NCBI GenBank assembly: GCA_028684405.1
Contig: JAQUGA010000073.1
Location: 1 to 11,143 of the forward strand
Direction of reading: 5' to 3'
Length of the DNA stretch: 11,143 bases
DNA from: Bacteroidales bacterium
GTDB taxonomy: Bacteria > Bacteroidota > Bacteroidia > Bacteroidales > WCHB1-69
The position numbers and the translations under genes are program-made. The notes beneath the pieces were generated by a model. The model did not search any database. It saw nothing but the letters and a program-made list of their open reading frames with translations, and was not told the DNA's origin. Shown here in pieces: positions 1 to 6,480 of this stretch (the first letter of the stretch is position 1; each line of letters starts with the position of its first letter).

Positions 1-33
1 GTTTCGTTTTTTGTTAATGTTCTATTTTAATTG

Positions 34-41
34 CAAATATA
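34..41 (-). promoter_or_regulatory. possible -7 box reading leftward out of the window
   Basis: On the minus strand this reads TATATTTG, a full match to the Bacteroidota TAnnTTTG -7 element. It lies about 45 bases beyond the lepB stop and would drive a gene off the left edge. The only nearby TTG (54-56) is 12 bases away, too close for a normal -33 box, so this may be a chance match in AT-rich DNA. Bases 1-84 otherwise show nothing recognisable, including no clear terminator hairpin for lepB. Confidence 0.22.
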
Positions 42-84
42 TTCTAAATAATCCAATAATGGTAATTTTCGAGGCATGATTTTT

Positions 85-1725
85 TTATTTTATTCCCCTA
101 AACATTCTTCTCCATCGGATTTTACCCTCTGTCCATTTTTTAAATTTATCAAGAGACAACCAAACAAAAATGGCTTTTCCGGCAATGTGATCTTCCGGAA
201 TAAAACCCCAGTAGCGAGAATCCGCAGAATTATGTCGATTGTCACCCATCATCCAATAGTGATTCATTTTAAACGTATAACTGTCTGTCAGTTCTCCATT
301 GATGTAGATTTTATCGCCTTTTACTTCGAGTTTGTTGTCTTCATATTTTTCAATAATGGCTCTGTAAAGAGGCAAAGTAAGAGTGTCTAGTTTTACCGTT
401 GTGTTTTCTTTGGGGATAATAATGGGACCAAAGTTATCTCTGTTCCAGACATACGAAGCGTGATGTGGAAAAATATTGGGATCTCTTATCGAATCTGAAG
501 CGATGAGTGGTTCAATGCCTGTCACATTGGGTAGTTTTTTCATGGCTTCAATCATATCCGAGTTTAAAGAATATATGTAGATGTTGGGATTTATTGCCAA
601 GCTGTCGATCAAACGCAGAATCGTAGTTTCGTTGATGGATCTTTCGGGCATATATTGAACGAATTCGATGGCTGCAAAACGATCTTCTTCGTTGATGTGC
701 ATCGTTTGGCGGATTTTCGGATTGATGTCAAAACCATTGGTATAGACAATGTATTGGAATTGAATGTTTTTTGGAACATATGCTACTTGGTCGTTGATGT
801 AGAGTTCGCGATTCCTTACTTCGAGTTTGTCGCCAGGCAAAGCCACACAGCGTTTGATGTAGTTTTCGCGTTTGTCAACAGGGCGAGAAACGACTGTAAA
901 ATTATCCTGCACATATTGCCATCCAGAACCCGGTTGATAAGCCTTGCCCATGCGTTGTATTTGAGCATTTTCATACTCTCTGACCAATTGGTAATAGCTC
1001 ATGTTTTGTGCTTCCAAAGCCACCGTGTCGCCATCGGCATAATTGAATACCACCGCATCATTTCGATGTACTTTGCTAAAACCAGCAAATCTGTAATATG
1101 GAAACTTAATCCATTCCACATACGATTTTTTAAGTTGCGTCATGGGCATGGTGTGATGAACAAATGGAATTGCAATGGGCGTTTGTGGCAATTTTGGACC
1201 GTAGTGAATTTTACTTACCGCCAAAAAATCGCCCACCATTAATGAACTTTCCATAGACGAAGTGGGGATGATGTAGAATTCAATTAAAAATGCACGAATA
1301 ATGTAAGCGGCAGCAACTGCAAAAAGCAAAGCATCTACCCACTCTTGTACGAAAGTTTTTTTTCGTTTGGGCAATTGCGACAGATGAGTAAATTTCTCTT
1401 TTTCGGAAAATGCTAAATAGGGCATCATCACTATTGGCAAAAGTGTTCCTCCCAATAGATGGCGATATTTTGTTTTGCCAAATGCCCGAATGGTTTCCCA
1501 AATGCTAACTTGGAGCATGAAAAAGTTTAAAAATGGCACAAAATAAAGAATAAACCACCAGATTGGTTTTTGCAATATCCTCAACCAAACGTAAACATTA
1601 AAGATGGGAATCAAGCTATACCAGTTTTTTTCGCCTGCTTTTTCAAAAATTTTCCAAAGTGAAGCTATAATGGCAACGATTGATAATATGCTGAAACCAG
1701 CAAGAAATGAGAGAGGAATGGTCAT
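85..1725 (-). CDS. lepB: Signal peptidase I (LepB), long Bacteroidota form with N-terminal DUF5684-like membrane region
   Basis: Membrane-bound serine protease that removes signal peptides from exported proteins on the outer face of the inner membrane. The 546-residue protein starts with hydrophobic segments (about 5-22, 54-75, 92-105). The region containing GEKNWYSLIPIFN (31-43) resembles DUF5684. Another membrane anchor lies at about 131-150. The S26 peptidase core follows: IIPTSSME (152-159), with S157 as the likely nucleophile; YIKRCVALPGD (289-299), with K291 as the likely general base; and GDNRHNSADSRYWG (494-507) as the C-terminal family box. Roughly 190 residues separate the Lys box from the last box, far more than in short Gram-positive enzymes but usual for Bacteroidota. 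The ATG at 1725 follows 144 non-coding bases after dapB and has no Shine-Dalgarno sequence, as is normal in this phylum. Identification is secure; the DUF5684 label is from memory of the motif. Confidence 0.95.
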   Translation of the reverse strand: MTIPLSFLAGFSILSIVAIIASLWKIFEKAGEKNWYSLIPIFNVYVWLRILQKPIWWFILYFVPFLNFFMLQVSIWETIRAFGKTKYRHLLGGTLLPIVMMPYLAFSEKEKFTHLSQLPKRKKTFVQEWVDALLFAVAAAYIIRAFLIEFYIIPTSSMESSLMVGDFLAVSKIHYGPKLPQTPIAIPFVHHTMPMTQLKKSYVEWIKFPYYRFAGFSKVHRNDAVVFNYADGDTVALEAQNMSYYQLVREYENAQIQRMGKAYQPGSGWQYVQDNFTVVSRPVDKRENYIKRCVALPGDKLEVRNRELYINDQVAYVPKNIQFQYIVYTNGFDINPKIRQTMHINEEDRFAAIEFVQYMPERSINETTILRLIDSLAINPNIYIYSLNSDMIEAMKKLPNVTGIEPLIASDSIRDPNIFPHHASYVWNRDNFGPIIIPKENTTVKLDTLTLPLYRAIIEKYEDNKLEVKGDKIYINGELTDSYTFKMNHYWMMGDNRHNSADSRYWGFIPEDHIAGKAIFVWLSLDKFKKWTEGKIRWRRMFRGIK

Positions 1726-1754
1726 GATTAAATAGATTTTTACTTTACTTATTG

Positions 1755-1787
1755 CAAATTAACGAAATATTTTTAGACATATTTCAA
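1755..1787 (-). promoter_or_regulatory. weak candidate promoter for lepB
   Basis: On the minus strand a TTG (1785-1787) is followed after 22 bases by TTAATTTG (1755-1762). This is one mismatch from TAnnTTTG, with spacing slightly longer than usual. It lies about 30 bases before the lepB ATG. It would let lepB be transcribed separately from the parAB-dapB genes, but read-through from dapB cannot be excluded because no strong terminator is visible in the gap. Confidence 0.3.
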
Positions 1788-1790
1788 TTC

Positions 1791-1819
1791 AAGTCTTAAA
1801 AAACTTAAAGGACTTTTTT
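1791..1819. repeat. imperfect inverted repeat in the dapB-lepB gap
   Basis: AAGTC-TTAA (1791-1799) can pair with TTAA-AG-GACTT (1805-1815) across a 5-base loop, with a 2-base bulge. The T-run (1814-1819) lies on the plus-strand side, so as an intrinsic terminator it would act on plus-strand RNA, where no gene ends. On the dapB-lepB transcript it is only a short AU-rich hairpin. Its function is unclear and it may be chance. Confidence 0.25.
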
Positions 1820-1869
1820 AATTTTATTTTTTGTTGAAAAAAAGCTCTGTTTAGCAATTTGGGTTTTGA

Positions 1870-2580
1870 TTAAAAATCATAGACATCTTTTACTGAATAG
1901 AAGCCTTTTTTGGCAACAATCCATTCGGCTGCAAGCAAAGCACCCTGTGCAAAGTTTTTCCGGTTTAGAGCCATATGTTTTATTTCAATTGTTTCGTTAT
2001 CAGATTGATAAGAGACAATGTGCGTGCCTGGAGTATTGCTGATTCTTTTGGAAGAGATGACTGGTGTAGACATGCTTGGTGACTCTGTTTCGCCAAGTTT
2101 AGAGGAGACCGTTTTTACAATATCGTTTGCCAAAAAAAGAGCGGTTCCGCTTGGGGAATCAAGTTTGGCAGTGTGATGTACCTCTTCGATGTCTACTTCA
2201 AATTCGGGATAGCTTGCCATCATTTCTGCGAGTTTTTTATTGACTGCAAAAAACATGTTTACTCCAACGCTAAAATTAGCTCCCCATACCAAAGATTGAT
2301 TTTTTTCCAGACAGAGGTTTTTGAGTTCTTCGCGTGCATCGTTCCAGCCAGTTGTGCCAACGACTACGGGTAGGTTGCGGTCAAAACATTTTTGGATGTT
2401 GGAAACAACCGACGAAGGCGTCGAAAATTCAATGGCAACATCGGCTTTTTCGAGTTCGTCTTCATACTCTTCCCATTCTTCTTCCGAATCAATGATTGAA
2501 ACGAGAGTGTGATTGCTTTTTTCGATGAGTTTTTCAATCTCTTTCCCCATCTTTCCGTAACCAATAATTGCAATATTCAT
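1870..2580 (-). CDS. dapB: 4-hydroxy-tetrahydrodipicolinate reductase (DapB)
   Basis: Cytoplasmic enzyme that reduces 4-hydroxy-tetrahydrodipicolinate to tetrahydrodipicolinate with NAD(P)H, in the diaminopimelate/lysine pathway. The Rossmann motif GYGKMG is at 7-12, EFSTP at 51-55 and VVGTTGW at 73-79. The substrate and catalytic block EVHHTAKLDSPSGTA is at 133-147, with H135/H136 and K139 matching the conserved His-His and Lys, and SGT at 144-146. At 236 residues it is shorter than the roughly 270 of the E. coli enzyme. The end of the second strand reads D31-S-E-E-E, a strongly acidic cofactor-binding loop where NADPH-preferring forms usually carry basic residues, so NADH use is plausible (inference). 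The ATG lies 10 bases after the DUF5683 gene, so the two are probably co-transcribed. Confidence 0.96.
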   Translation of the reverse strand: MNIAIIGYGKMGKEIEKLIEKSNHTLVSIIDSEEEWEEYEDELEKADVAIEFSTPSSVVSNIQKCFDRNLPVVVGTTGWNDAREELKNLCLEKNQSLVWGANFSVGVNMFFAVNKKLAEMMASYPEFEVDIEEVHHTAKLDSPSGTALFLANDIVKTVSSKLGETESPSMSTPVISSKRISNTPGTHIVSYQSDNETIEIKHMALNRKNFAQGALLAAEWIVAKKGFYSVKDVYDF

Positions 2581-2590
2581 AATTGATTTT

Positions 2591-3166
2591 CTAAAATTTC
2601 AAATGTAAGCTAATGCCTGAGGTGTATGCCGTTTTATAATCCGAAAAAGGATTCATCTGAGGAATGGTAAAGGGCTGTATCGAAAAACTTAAGTCGTCGG
2701 ATACATCAAACGAAAAAAGATGTGCATCTACACTGGCATCCAAAATGTTTAGGGCATAAACAACAACAGCGACCAAAATCGATAATTCCCGGTTTCGTTG
2801 ATAATAATTTTTTAAAGAAACTAAATTCGACTCGGAATAATTTGCAAATTTTGGATTTAAATTTTCTGTTTCATTCAGAAAACGAGCCTGGAGCTCTTTC
2901 CGAAAGACTTGGTATTCTTTATTGTTTGCATAAAAAAAGTAAGCACTGCCGCCCAATCCTGCATAAACAATGGGTATTTTCCAGTATTTTTGATTGTAAG
3001 CTTGTCCTAATCCAGGCAATACTGCTGAGTAGATAGCTGCTTTTTTTGGCGAATGAAGGGCGATTTTTACAGGGATAGAGTCAGATTCCGTTGGGGTTTG
3101 AGCTTTTGCAGAAGAAACAGCGAAAAGCGACAGTAAAATCAAAAACTGAATAAACCCTGACTTCAT
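2591..3166 (-). CDS. DUF5683 family secreted/membrane protein
   Basis: Conserved Bacteroidota protein of unknown function, 191 residues from the ATG at 3166. That start lies 4 bases after the parB stop and gives a clean signal peptide: MKSGF, a hydrophobic core, then SSAKA-Q with likely cleavage after residue 22. A longer reading from a TTG at 3190 would overlap parB and bury the signal peptide, so it was rejected. The family signature is around 38-65 (HSPKKA, then SAVLPGLGQAYN and KYWKIP), followed by a hydrophobic stretch at 66-80. A second hydrophobic segment (129-143) leads into NILDASVDAHLFSFDVS (140-156). The C-terminal part (157-191) has alternating polar and hydrophobic residues and ends in Phe, as in envelope beta-strand proteins. 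Lying between parB and dapB is the typical context. The family name is from motif and context memory. Confidence 0.85.
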   Translation of the reverse strand: MKSGFIQFLILLSLFAVSSAKAQTPTESDSIPVKIALHSPKKAAIYSAVLPGLGQAYNQKYWKIPIVYAGLGGSAYFFYANNKEYQVFRKELQARFLNETENLNPKFANYSESNLVSLKNYYQRNRELSILVAVVVYALNILDASVDAHLFSFDVSDDLSFSIQPFTIPQMNPFSDYKTAYTSGISLHLKF

Positions 3167-3170
3167 TTTG

Positions 3171-4067
3171 CTATTTATTAATGATGGCAAAAATTCGTTT
3201 AAAATCGTCGTCGTTTTTAAAATTAATCTGAATAGATCCTTTGCCTTTGAGGTTGCGTTTAATCTCTATTTTGGTATCCAAAGTTTTAGATAATTCTTTT
3301 TTAGATGTTTCAAAACTTGCAGGCAGACCAATTTTTGCTTTTGTTTTGAGTGCTTCGTCATCGTTTAGTTTTTTTGCCAAAGATTCGGTGCTTCTAACAG
3401 ATAATTCCGACTGAATCACTTTTTTGCATAAATCTTCTTGTTTAGAAACATCAGGAAGTCCCGCAATAATTTTAGCATGACCCATGCTGATTTTCTTGTC
3501 GCGAACGGCTAGTTGAACCGAAGATGGGAGTTTTAATAAACGTAAAAAGTTAGTAATGGTACTTCTGTTTTTTCCTACTTTTTCGCTCAATTGATCTTGT
3601 GTAAGTTGGCATTCGTCAATCAAACGTTGATAGGATAAAGCAACTTCCATGGAGTTTAAATCCTCGCGTTGAATGTTTTCCACCAATGCCATTTCAATCA
3701 TCTGCTGATCGTTAACGGTGCGGATGTATGCGGGCAATTCGGTGAGTCCGGCTTTGATGGAAGCACGTAATCTCCGTTCGCCAGAAATAAGCTGATATTT
3801 GCCATTTTCGATATTGCGAACTGTAATGGGCTGAATCAATCCGTGAGCTTGAATGGATTCCGAAAGTTCTTGCAGCGAGATGCTTTCAAATTCAGTTCGA
3901 GGTTGCCATGGATTGGCTTCAATGGCTTCAATTTTGACATGACTAATTTTACCGGTTTCAATTCTGCTGGGCGAATCTTGTGCAACTACTTCTTCCGATG
4001 GAGCTGATGCACTAATTAATGCACTCAATCCTCTTCCCAGTGCTTTTTTCTGTTGTGGAGCATTCAT
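3171..4067 (-). CDS. parB: Chromosome-partitioning protein ParB (Spo0J family)
   Basis: Centromere-binding CTPase that loads on parS sites, spreads along DNA and works with ParA to segregate replicated chromosome origins. Of its 298 residues, KKALGRGLSALI (7-18) is the N-terminal ParA-stimulating motif. The ParB/Srx-like domain spans about 43-135, with NPWQPR at 52-57, the CTP-binding box GERRLRA at 96-102 and ENIQREDLN at 130-138. The helix-turn-helix that reads parS is at about 155-180 (LTQDQLSEKVG and STITNFLRLL). A basic linker and C-terminal dimerisation segment (about 250-298) close the protein. Every expected box is present, so it should be functional. It begins 2 bases after the parA stop, indicating translational coupling. 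No parS-like palindrome (CACGTG core) was seen in the window. Confidence 0.96.
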   Translation of the reverse strand: MNAPQQKKALGRGLSALISASAPSEEVVAQDSPSRIETGKISHVKIEAIEANPWQPRTEFESISLQELSESIQAHGLIQPITVRNIENGKYQLISGERRLRASIKAGLTELPAYIRTVNDQQMIEMALVENIQREDLNSMEVALSYQRLIDECQLTQDQLSEKVGKNRSTITNFLRLLKLPSSVQLAVRDKKISMGHAKIIAGLPDVSKQEDLCKKVIQSELSVRSTESLAKKLNDDEALKTKAKIGLPASFETSKKELSKTLDTKIEIKRNLKGKGSIQINFKNDDDFKRIFAIINK

Positions 4068-4069
4068 AA

Positions 4070-4885
4070 CTATTCTTTTTCTTCGATGGATACTGTTTTT
4101 TGCGTGTTGTCTATGGCTGTTAGATTATTGCGTTGCAATACTTCACGGGCTAAATTTAAATAATTAACAGCTCCTTTCGAGTTGGCGTCGTACATAATAA
4201 TGCTTTCGCCAAAACTGGGAGCTTCGCTTAATTTTATATTTCTATGGATAACGGTTTCAAAAACCAAGTCGCTAAAGTGATTTTTAACATCTTCAATTAC
4301 TTGATTGGCTAGTCGCAAACGTGAATCATACATGGTGAGTAAAATTCCCTCAATAGCCAATTCTGGGTTTAGGTGGTCTTGAACAATTTTGATGGTATTT
4401 AGAAGTTTTCCGAGTCCTTCCAAAGCAAAATATTCACATTGTACGGGAATTAGAACGGAATCGGCTGCCGTGAGCGAATTTACCGTAATTAAACCCAGTG
4501 AAGGAGCACAATCAATAATAATAAAATCGTAATTATCTTTGATTTCTGCAATTACTTTTCGCATCATTTTTTCACGATCGGGCAAATTTATCATTTCAAT
4601 TTCGGCTCCTACCAAATCAATGTGGGCAGGAATCAAATCTAAGTTTGGAGTAGTGGTTTTGATAATGATATTTTGGGGCGGAACGTCATCGATGATGCAT
4701 TCATAAATACTTGTTTTTATGGCTTGGGGGTCAACTCCAATACCCGAAGTTGCATTGGCTTGCGGATCGGCATCAATAATTAATGTTCTATATTCCAACA
4801 CCGCCAAACTGGATGCTAAATTTATAGATGTTGTCGTTTTTCCAACACCGCCTTTTTGATTTGCAACCGCTATCACTTTTCCCAT
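4070..4885 (-). CDS. parA: Chromosome-partitioning ATPase ParA (Soj family)
   Basis: Cytoplasmic/nucleoid ATPase that binds DNA non-specifically in its ATP dimer form and is stimulated by ParB to move parS complexes. The 271-residue protein has the deviant Walker A KGGVGKTT (11-18, with signature Lys K11 and P-loop Lys K16), Walker A' IDADPQ (37-42) and Walker B FIIIDCAPSLG (121-131, D125). SRLRLANQV (188-196) matches the region carrying the basic DNA-binding residues, and NIKLSEAPSFG (216-226) is the usual C-terminal signature. There is no N-terminal DNA-binding extension, as in chromosomal rather than plasmid P1-type ParA. It is the first gene of the leftward operon and is preceded by an unusually good AAGGAG ribosome-binding site. 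Confidence 0.97.
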   Translation of the reverse strand: MGKVIAVANQKGGVGKTTTSINLASSLAVLEYRTLIIDADPQANATSGIGVDPQAIKTSIYECIIDDVPPQNIIIKTTTPNLDLIPAHIDLVGAEIEMINLPDREKMMRKVIAEIKDNYDFIIIDCAPSLGLITVNSLTAADSVLIPVQCEYFALEGLGKLLNTIKIVQDHLNPELAIEGILLTMYDSRLRLANQVIEDVKNHFSDLVFETVIHRNIKLSEAPSFGESIIMYDANSKGAVNYLNLAREVLQRNNLTAIDNTQKTVSIEEKE

Positions 4886-4891
4886 TGTATT

Positions 4892-4897
4892 CTCCTT
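4892..4897 (-). promoter_or_regulatory. strong Shine-Dalgarno site before parA
   Basis: The minus strand reads AAGGAG, a 6-base spacer, then the parA ATG. This fixes the parA start. It stands out because parB, dapB and lepB here lack any Shine-Dalgarno sequence, which is the normal state in Bacteroidota. Confidence 0.7.
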
Positions 4898-4908
4898 TTT
4901 TGAATCTG

Positions 4909-4916
4909 CAAAGTTA
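4909..4916 (-). promoter_or_regulatory. -7 box of the parAB operon promoter
   Basis: TAACTTTG on the minus strand matches TAnnTTTG and lies 23 bases before the parA ATG. At the expected -33 distance only a degenerate TTTAG (4934-4938) is present, so the -33 element is weak. This is the likely promoter for parA, parB, the DUF5683 gene and dapB. Confidence 0.5.
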
Positions 4917-4981
4917 ATAAAAAAATCGTTCGACTAAATAGGGCTTTTTATTTCATTTTTTTATTTCTATTAAGTTTTTTT

Positions 4982-4989
4982 TAGATTTG
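4982..4989 (+). promoter_or_regulatory. -7 box of the porin-like gene
   Basis: TAGATTTG matches the Bacteroidota -7 consensus and ends 13 bases before the ATG at 5003, implying a very short leader. No TTG lies at the -33 distance; the upstream DNA is a T-rich tract. It diverges from the parA promoter in a shared 117-base region (4886-5002). Confidence 0.45.
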
Positions 4990-5002
4990 CAAAAAAAAAC
5001 AG

Positions 5003-6238
5003 ATGAAAACCTCTGCAAAATTAGCAAAAACACTTACCGTTATTTTTCTTTTTTTAATGCTTAGCAATTTGTATTCAACCGAAAACAAAGACAGCACCTC
5101 TTTTAAAATCACTTTTAAAGGATTTGTTCGATCGGATGTTATTTTCGATAGTCGACAATCGGTTTCTGCTCGAGAAGGTTATGTTTTGTTGTTTCCACAA
5201 AAGCCCATTTATGATATAAATGGAAAAGACATAAATGAGGGAGTTCATTTGAATCAATATGCCGCAGGCAGTCGCCTAATCGTCGCTGCCGACCAGCACG
5301 TTTCCAGTAATTTTAAAATTAAAATATATTTAGAATCCGATTTTACGGGTTCATCAAATTCTACATACAATAATCTTCGTTTGCGACATGCCTATGTGCG
5401 GATTGATAAAAACAAATGTTTTTTATTGGCCGGACAATTTTGGCATCCTTTGGTTGCTGAAGATATTTTTCCAGATATGCTCTCATTAAATTTGGGCAAT
5501 CCTTTTAAAAGCGCCATTCGGGTTCCGCAAATGCGATTTGGAGTGGCAAATTATCGGAATTTTGATTTGTATTTTACTGCTTCTACGCAAATTGACAATC
5601 CTTCGATTGGTCCCGATGGAAGTACTACAAAATACATGAGAGATGCAGCGGTTCCCAATTTGACAGCAAACATTCAAAAGTCGCACCAAAACTTTAAAAT
5701 AGGTGCTGTGGTCGACTTCAAAACCTTGCTTTTTTCCAATGTAGATTCGGTTTTAGGAATGCAGAAAACAAATCTTAACTCAATGGCTTATTCGATTTAT
5801 GGAAAATATGAAAATCCAAAGTTTTTATTCAAAACTCAATTTATTTATGGCGAAAATATGTTCGACCATGTGATGCTCGGAGGGCTTGCTCAAGCCGAAC
5901 AAGGATATCGTTTTCAATCTTCTCAAACGGCTTCGGGATGGATAAATGTTTTTTGGAAAACCCCAAAAATGAATCTTGGTTTTTTTGCTGGATATACTGA
6001 AAACATGGGATACAAGGCTGCAACAAATGGAAGTTTCTTTGCCCGAGGTTCCGACATTCATTCTGTATACCGCATTGCACCGCATTTTATGTATAAGGCT
6101 TCATCCAGACTTTTGTTTTATTCCGAAACCGAATTAACCACTGCCAACTACGGAATTCCAGATGCACAAGGAAAAATCAGCAGTTTTAAGGCCGTTTCTA
6201 ATTTACGAGAAAATATTTCTGTCGTTTTTCTGTTTTAA
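5003..6238 (+). CDS. Outer-membrane beta-barrel protein, DcaP-like porin family
   Basis: Probable outer-membrane channel of 411 residues. A signal peptide occupies about 1-25 (MKTSAKLAK, a hydrophobic core, then SNLYS). The mature part is made of alternating amphipathic strands rich in aromatic residues and ends in VVFLF; a terminal Phe is typical of BAM-assembled barrels. FKGFVRSDVIFDSRQ (38-52), LRLRHAYVRI (125-134) and LLAGQFWHPL (141-150) resemble the opening strands of DcaP-type trimeric porins, whose known members carry dicarboxylates and other small anions. That assignment rests on motif resemblance, so the substrate is unknown. It stands alone: divergent from parA and separated by 242 bases from the next operon. 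No TonB plug or SusD partner is present, so it is not a SusC-type transporter. Confidence 0.75.
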   Translation: MKTSAKLAKTLTVIFLFLMLSNLYSTENKDSTSFKITFKGFVRSDVIFDSRQSVSAREGYVLLFPQKPIYDINGKDINEGVHLNQYAAGSRLIVAADQHVSSNFKIKIYLESDFTGSSNSTYNNLRLRHAYVRIDKNKCFLLAGQFWHPLVAEDIFPDMLSLNLGNPFKSAIRVPQMRFGVANYRNFDLYFTASTQIDNPSIGPDGSTTKYMRDAAVPNLTANIQKSHQNFKIGAVVDFKTLLFSNVDSVLGMQKTNLNSMAYSIYGKYENPKFLFKTQFIYGENMFDHVMLGGLAQAEQGYRFQSSQTASGWINVFWKTPKMNLGFFAGYTENMGYKAATNGSFFARGSDIHSVYRIAPHFMYKASSRLLFYSETELTTANYGIPDAQGKISSFKAVSNLRENISVVFLF

Positions 6239-6480
6239 GAAATTCAAAAGAACACAAAGTTTTCAAATAAATCTCTCTTTTTAAAGTATAAGTTGCTGTT
6301 TTACATGGGTTTATATTGTCATGGCTTAGATGTAATTTGATTTTCAAAATAAAAACTTCAATGAAATTGGCAAAAAAAGACTCTTTAAAGAAAATATTTT
6401 ATAAATTTGCCGTTGTGTAATTATAACAATAGTGAAAAAGCATTAAAAGCAAACATTAATAAATTTTAATTCAAACTCTT
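6239..6480 (+). other. intergenic stretch between the porin-like gene and the next operon
   Basis: This 242-base AT-rich stretch holds no convincing gene, tRNA or strong terminator hairpin. The only notable element is the TAAATTTG box near its end, listed separately. A 19-codon reading frame at 6361-6420 overlaps that box and is probably chance. Confidence 0.5.
6402..6409 (+). promoter_or_regulatory. -7 box for the pilin-like/DUF3822/rsmD operon
   Basis: TAAATTTG matches TAnnTTTG. The implied leader to the ATG at 6481 is about 65 bases. No TTG is found 17-21 bases upstream (the nearest, 6367-6369, is 32 bases away), so the -33 element is weak or absent. Confidence 0.42.

Noticed and set aside
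655..1242. 195-codon plus-strand reading frame opposite lepB
   Set aside because: It lies wholly antisense to a gene with intact catalytic motifs, has no recognisable domain and no good promoter. It reflects codon bias of lepB.
1821..1869. Possible terminator after dapB (GCT...AGC followed by T-run on the minus strand)
   Set aside because: The stem is only three base pairs, with mismatches beyond it, so it is not a credible intrinsic terminator.
3167..3190. Upstream TTG start for the DUF5683 gene
   Set aside because: It would overlap parB and place eight residues before an otherwise perfect signal peptide; ATG 3166 fits better.
5003..6238. TonB-dependent (SusC-like) receptor
   Set aside because: At 411 residues it is far too short, with no plug domain or TonB box; a porin-type barrel is the better reading.
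6361..6420. 19-codon ATG reading frame rich in Lys
   Set aside because: It overlaps a -7 promoter box, lacks a Shine-Dalgarno site and is within chance expectation for AT-rich DNA.
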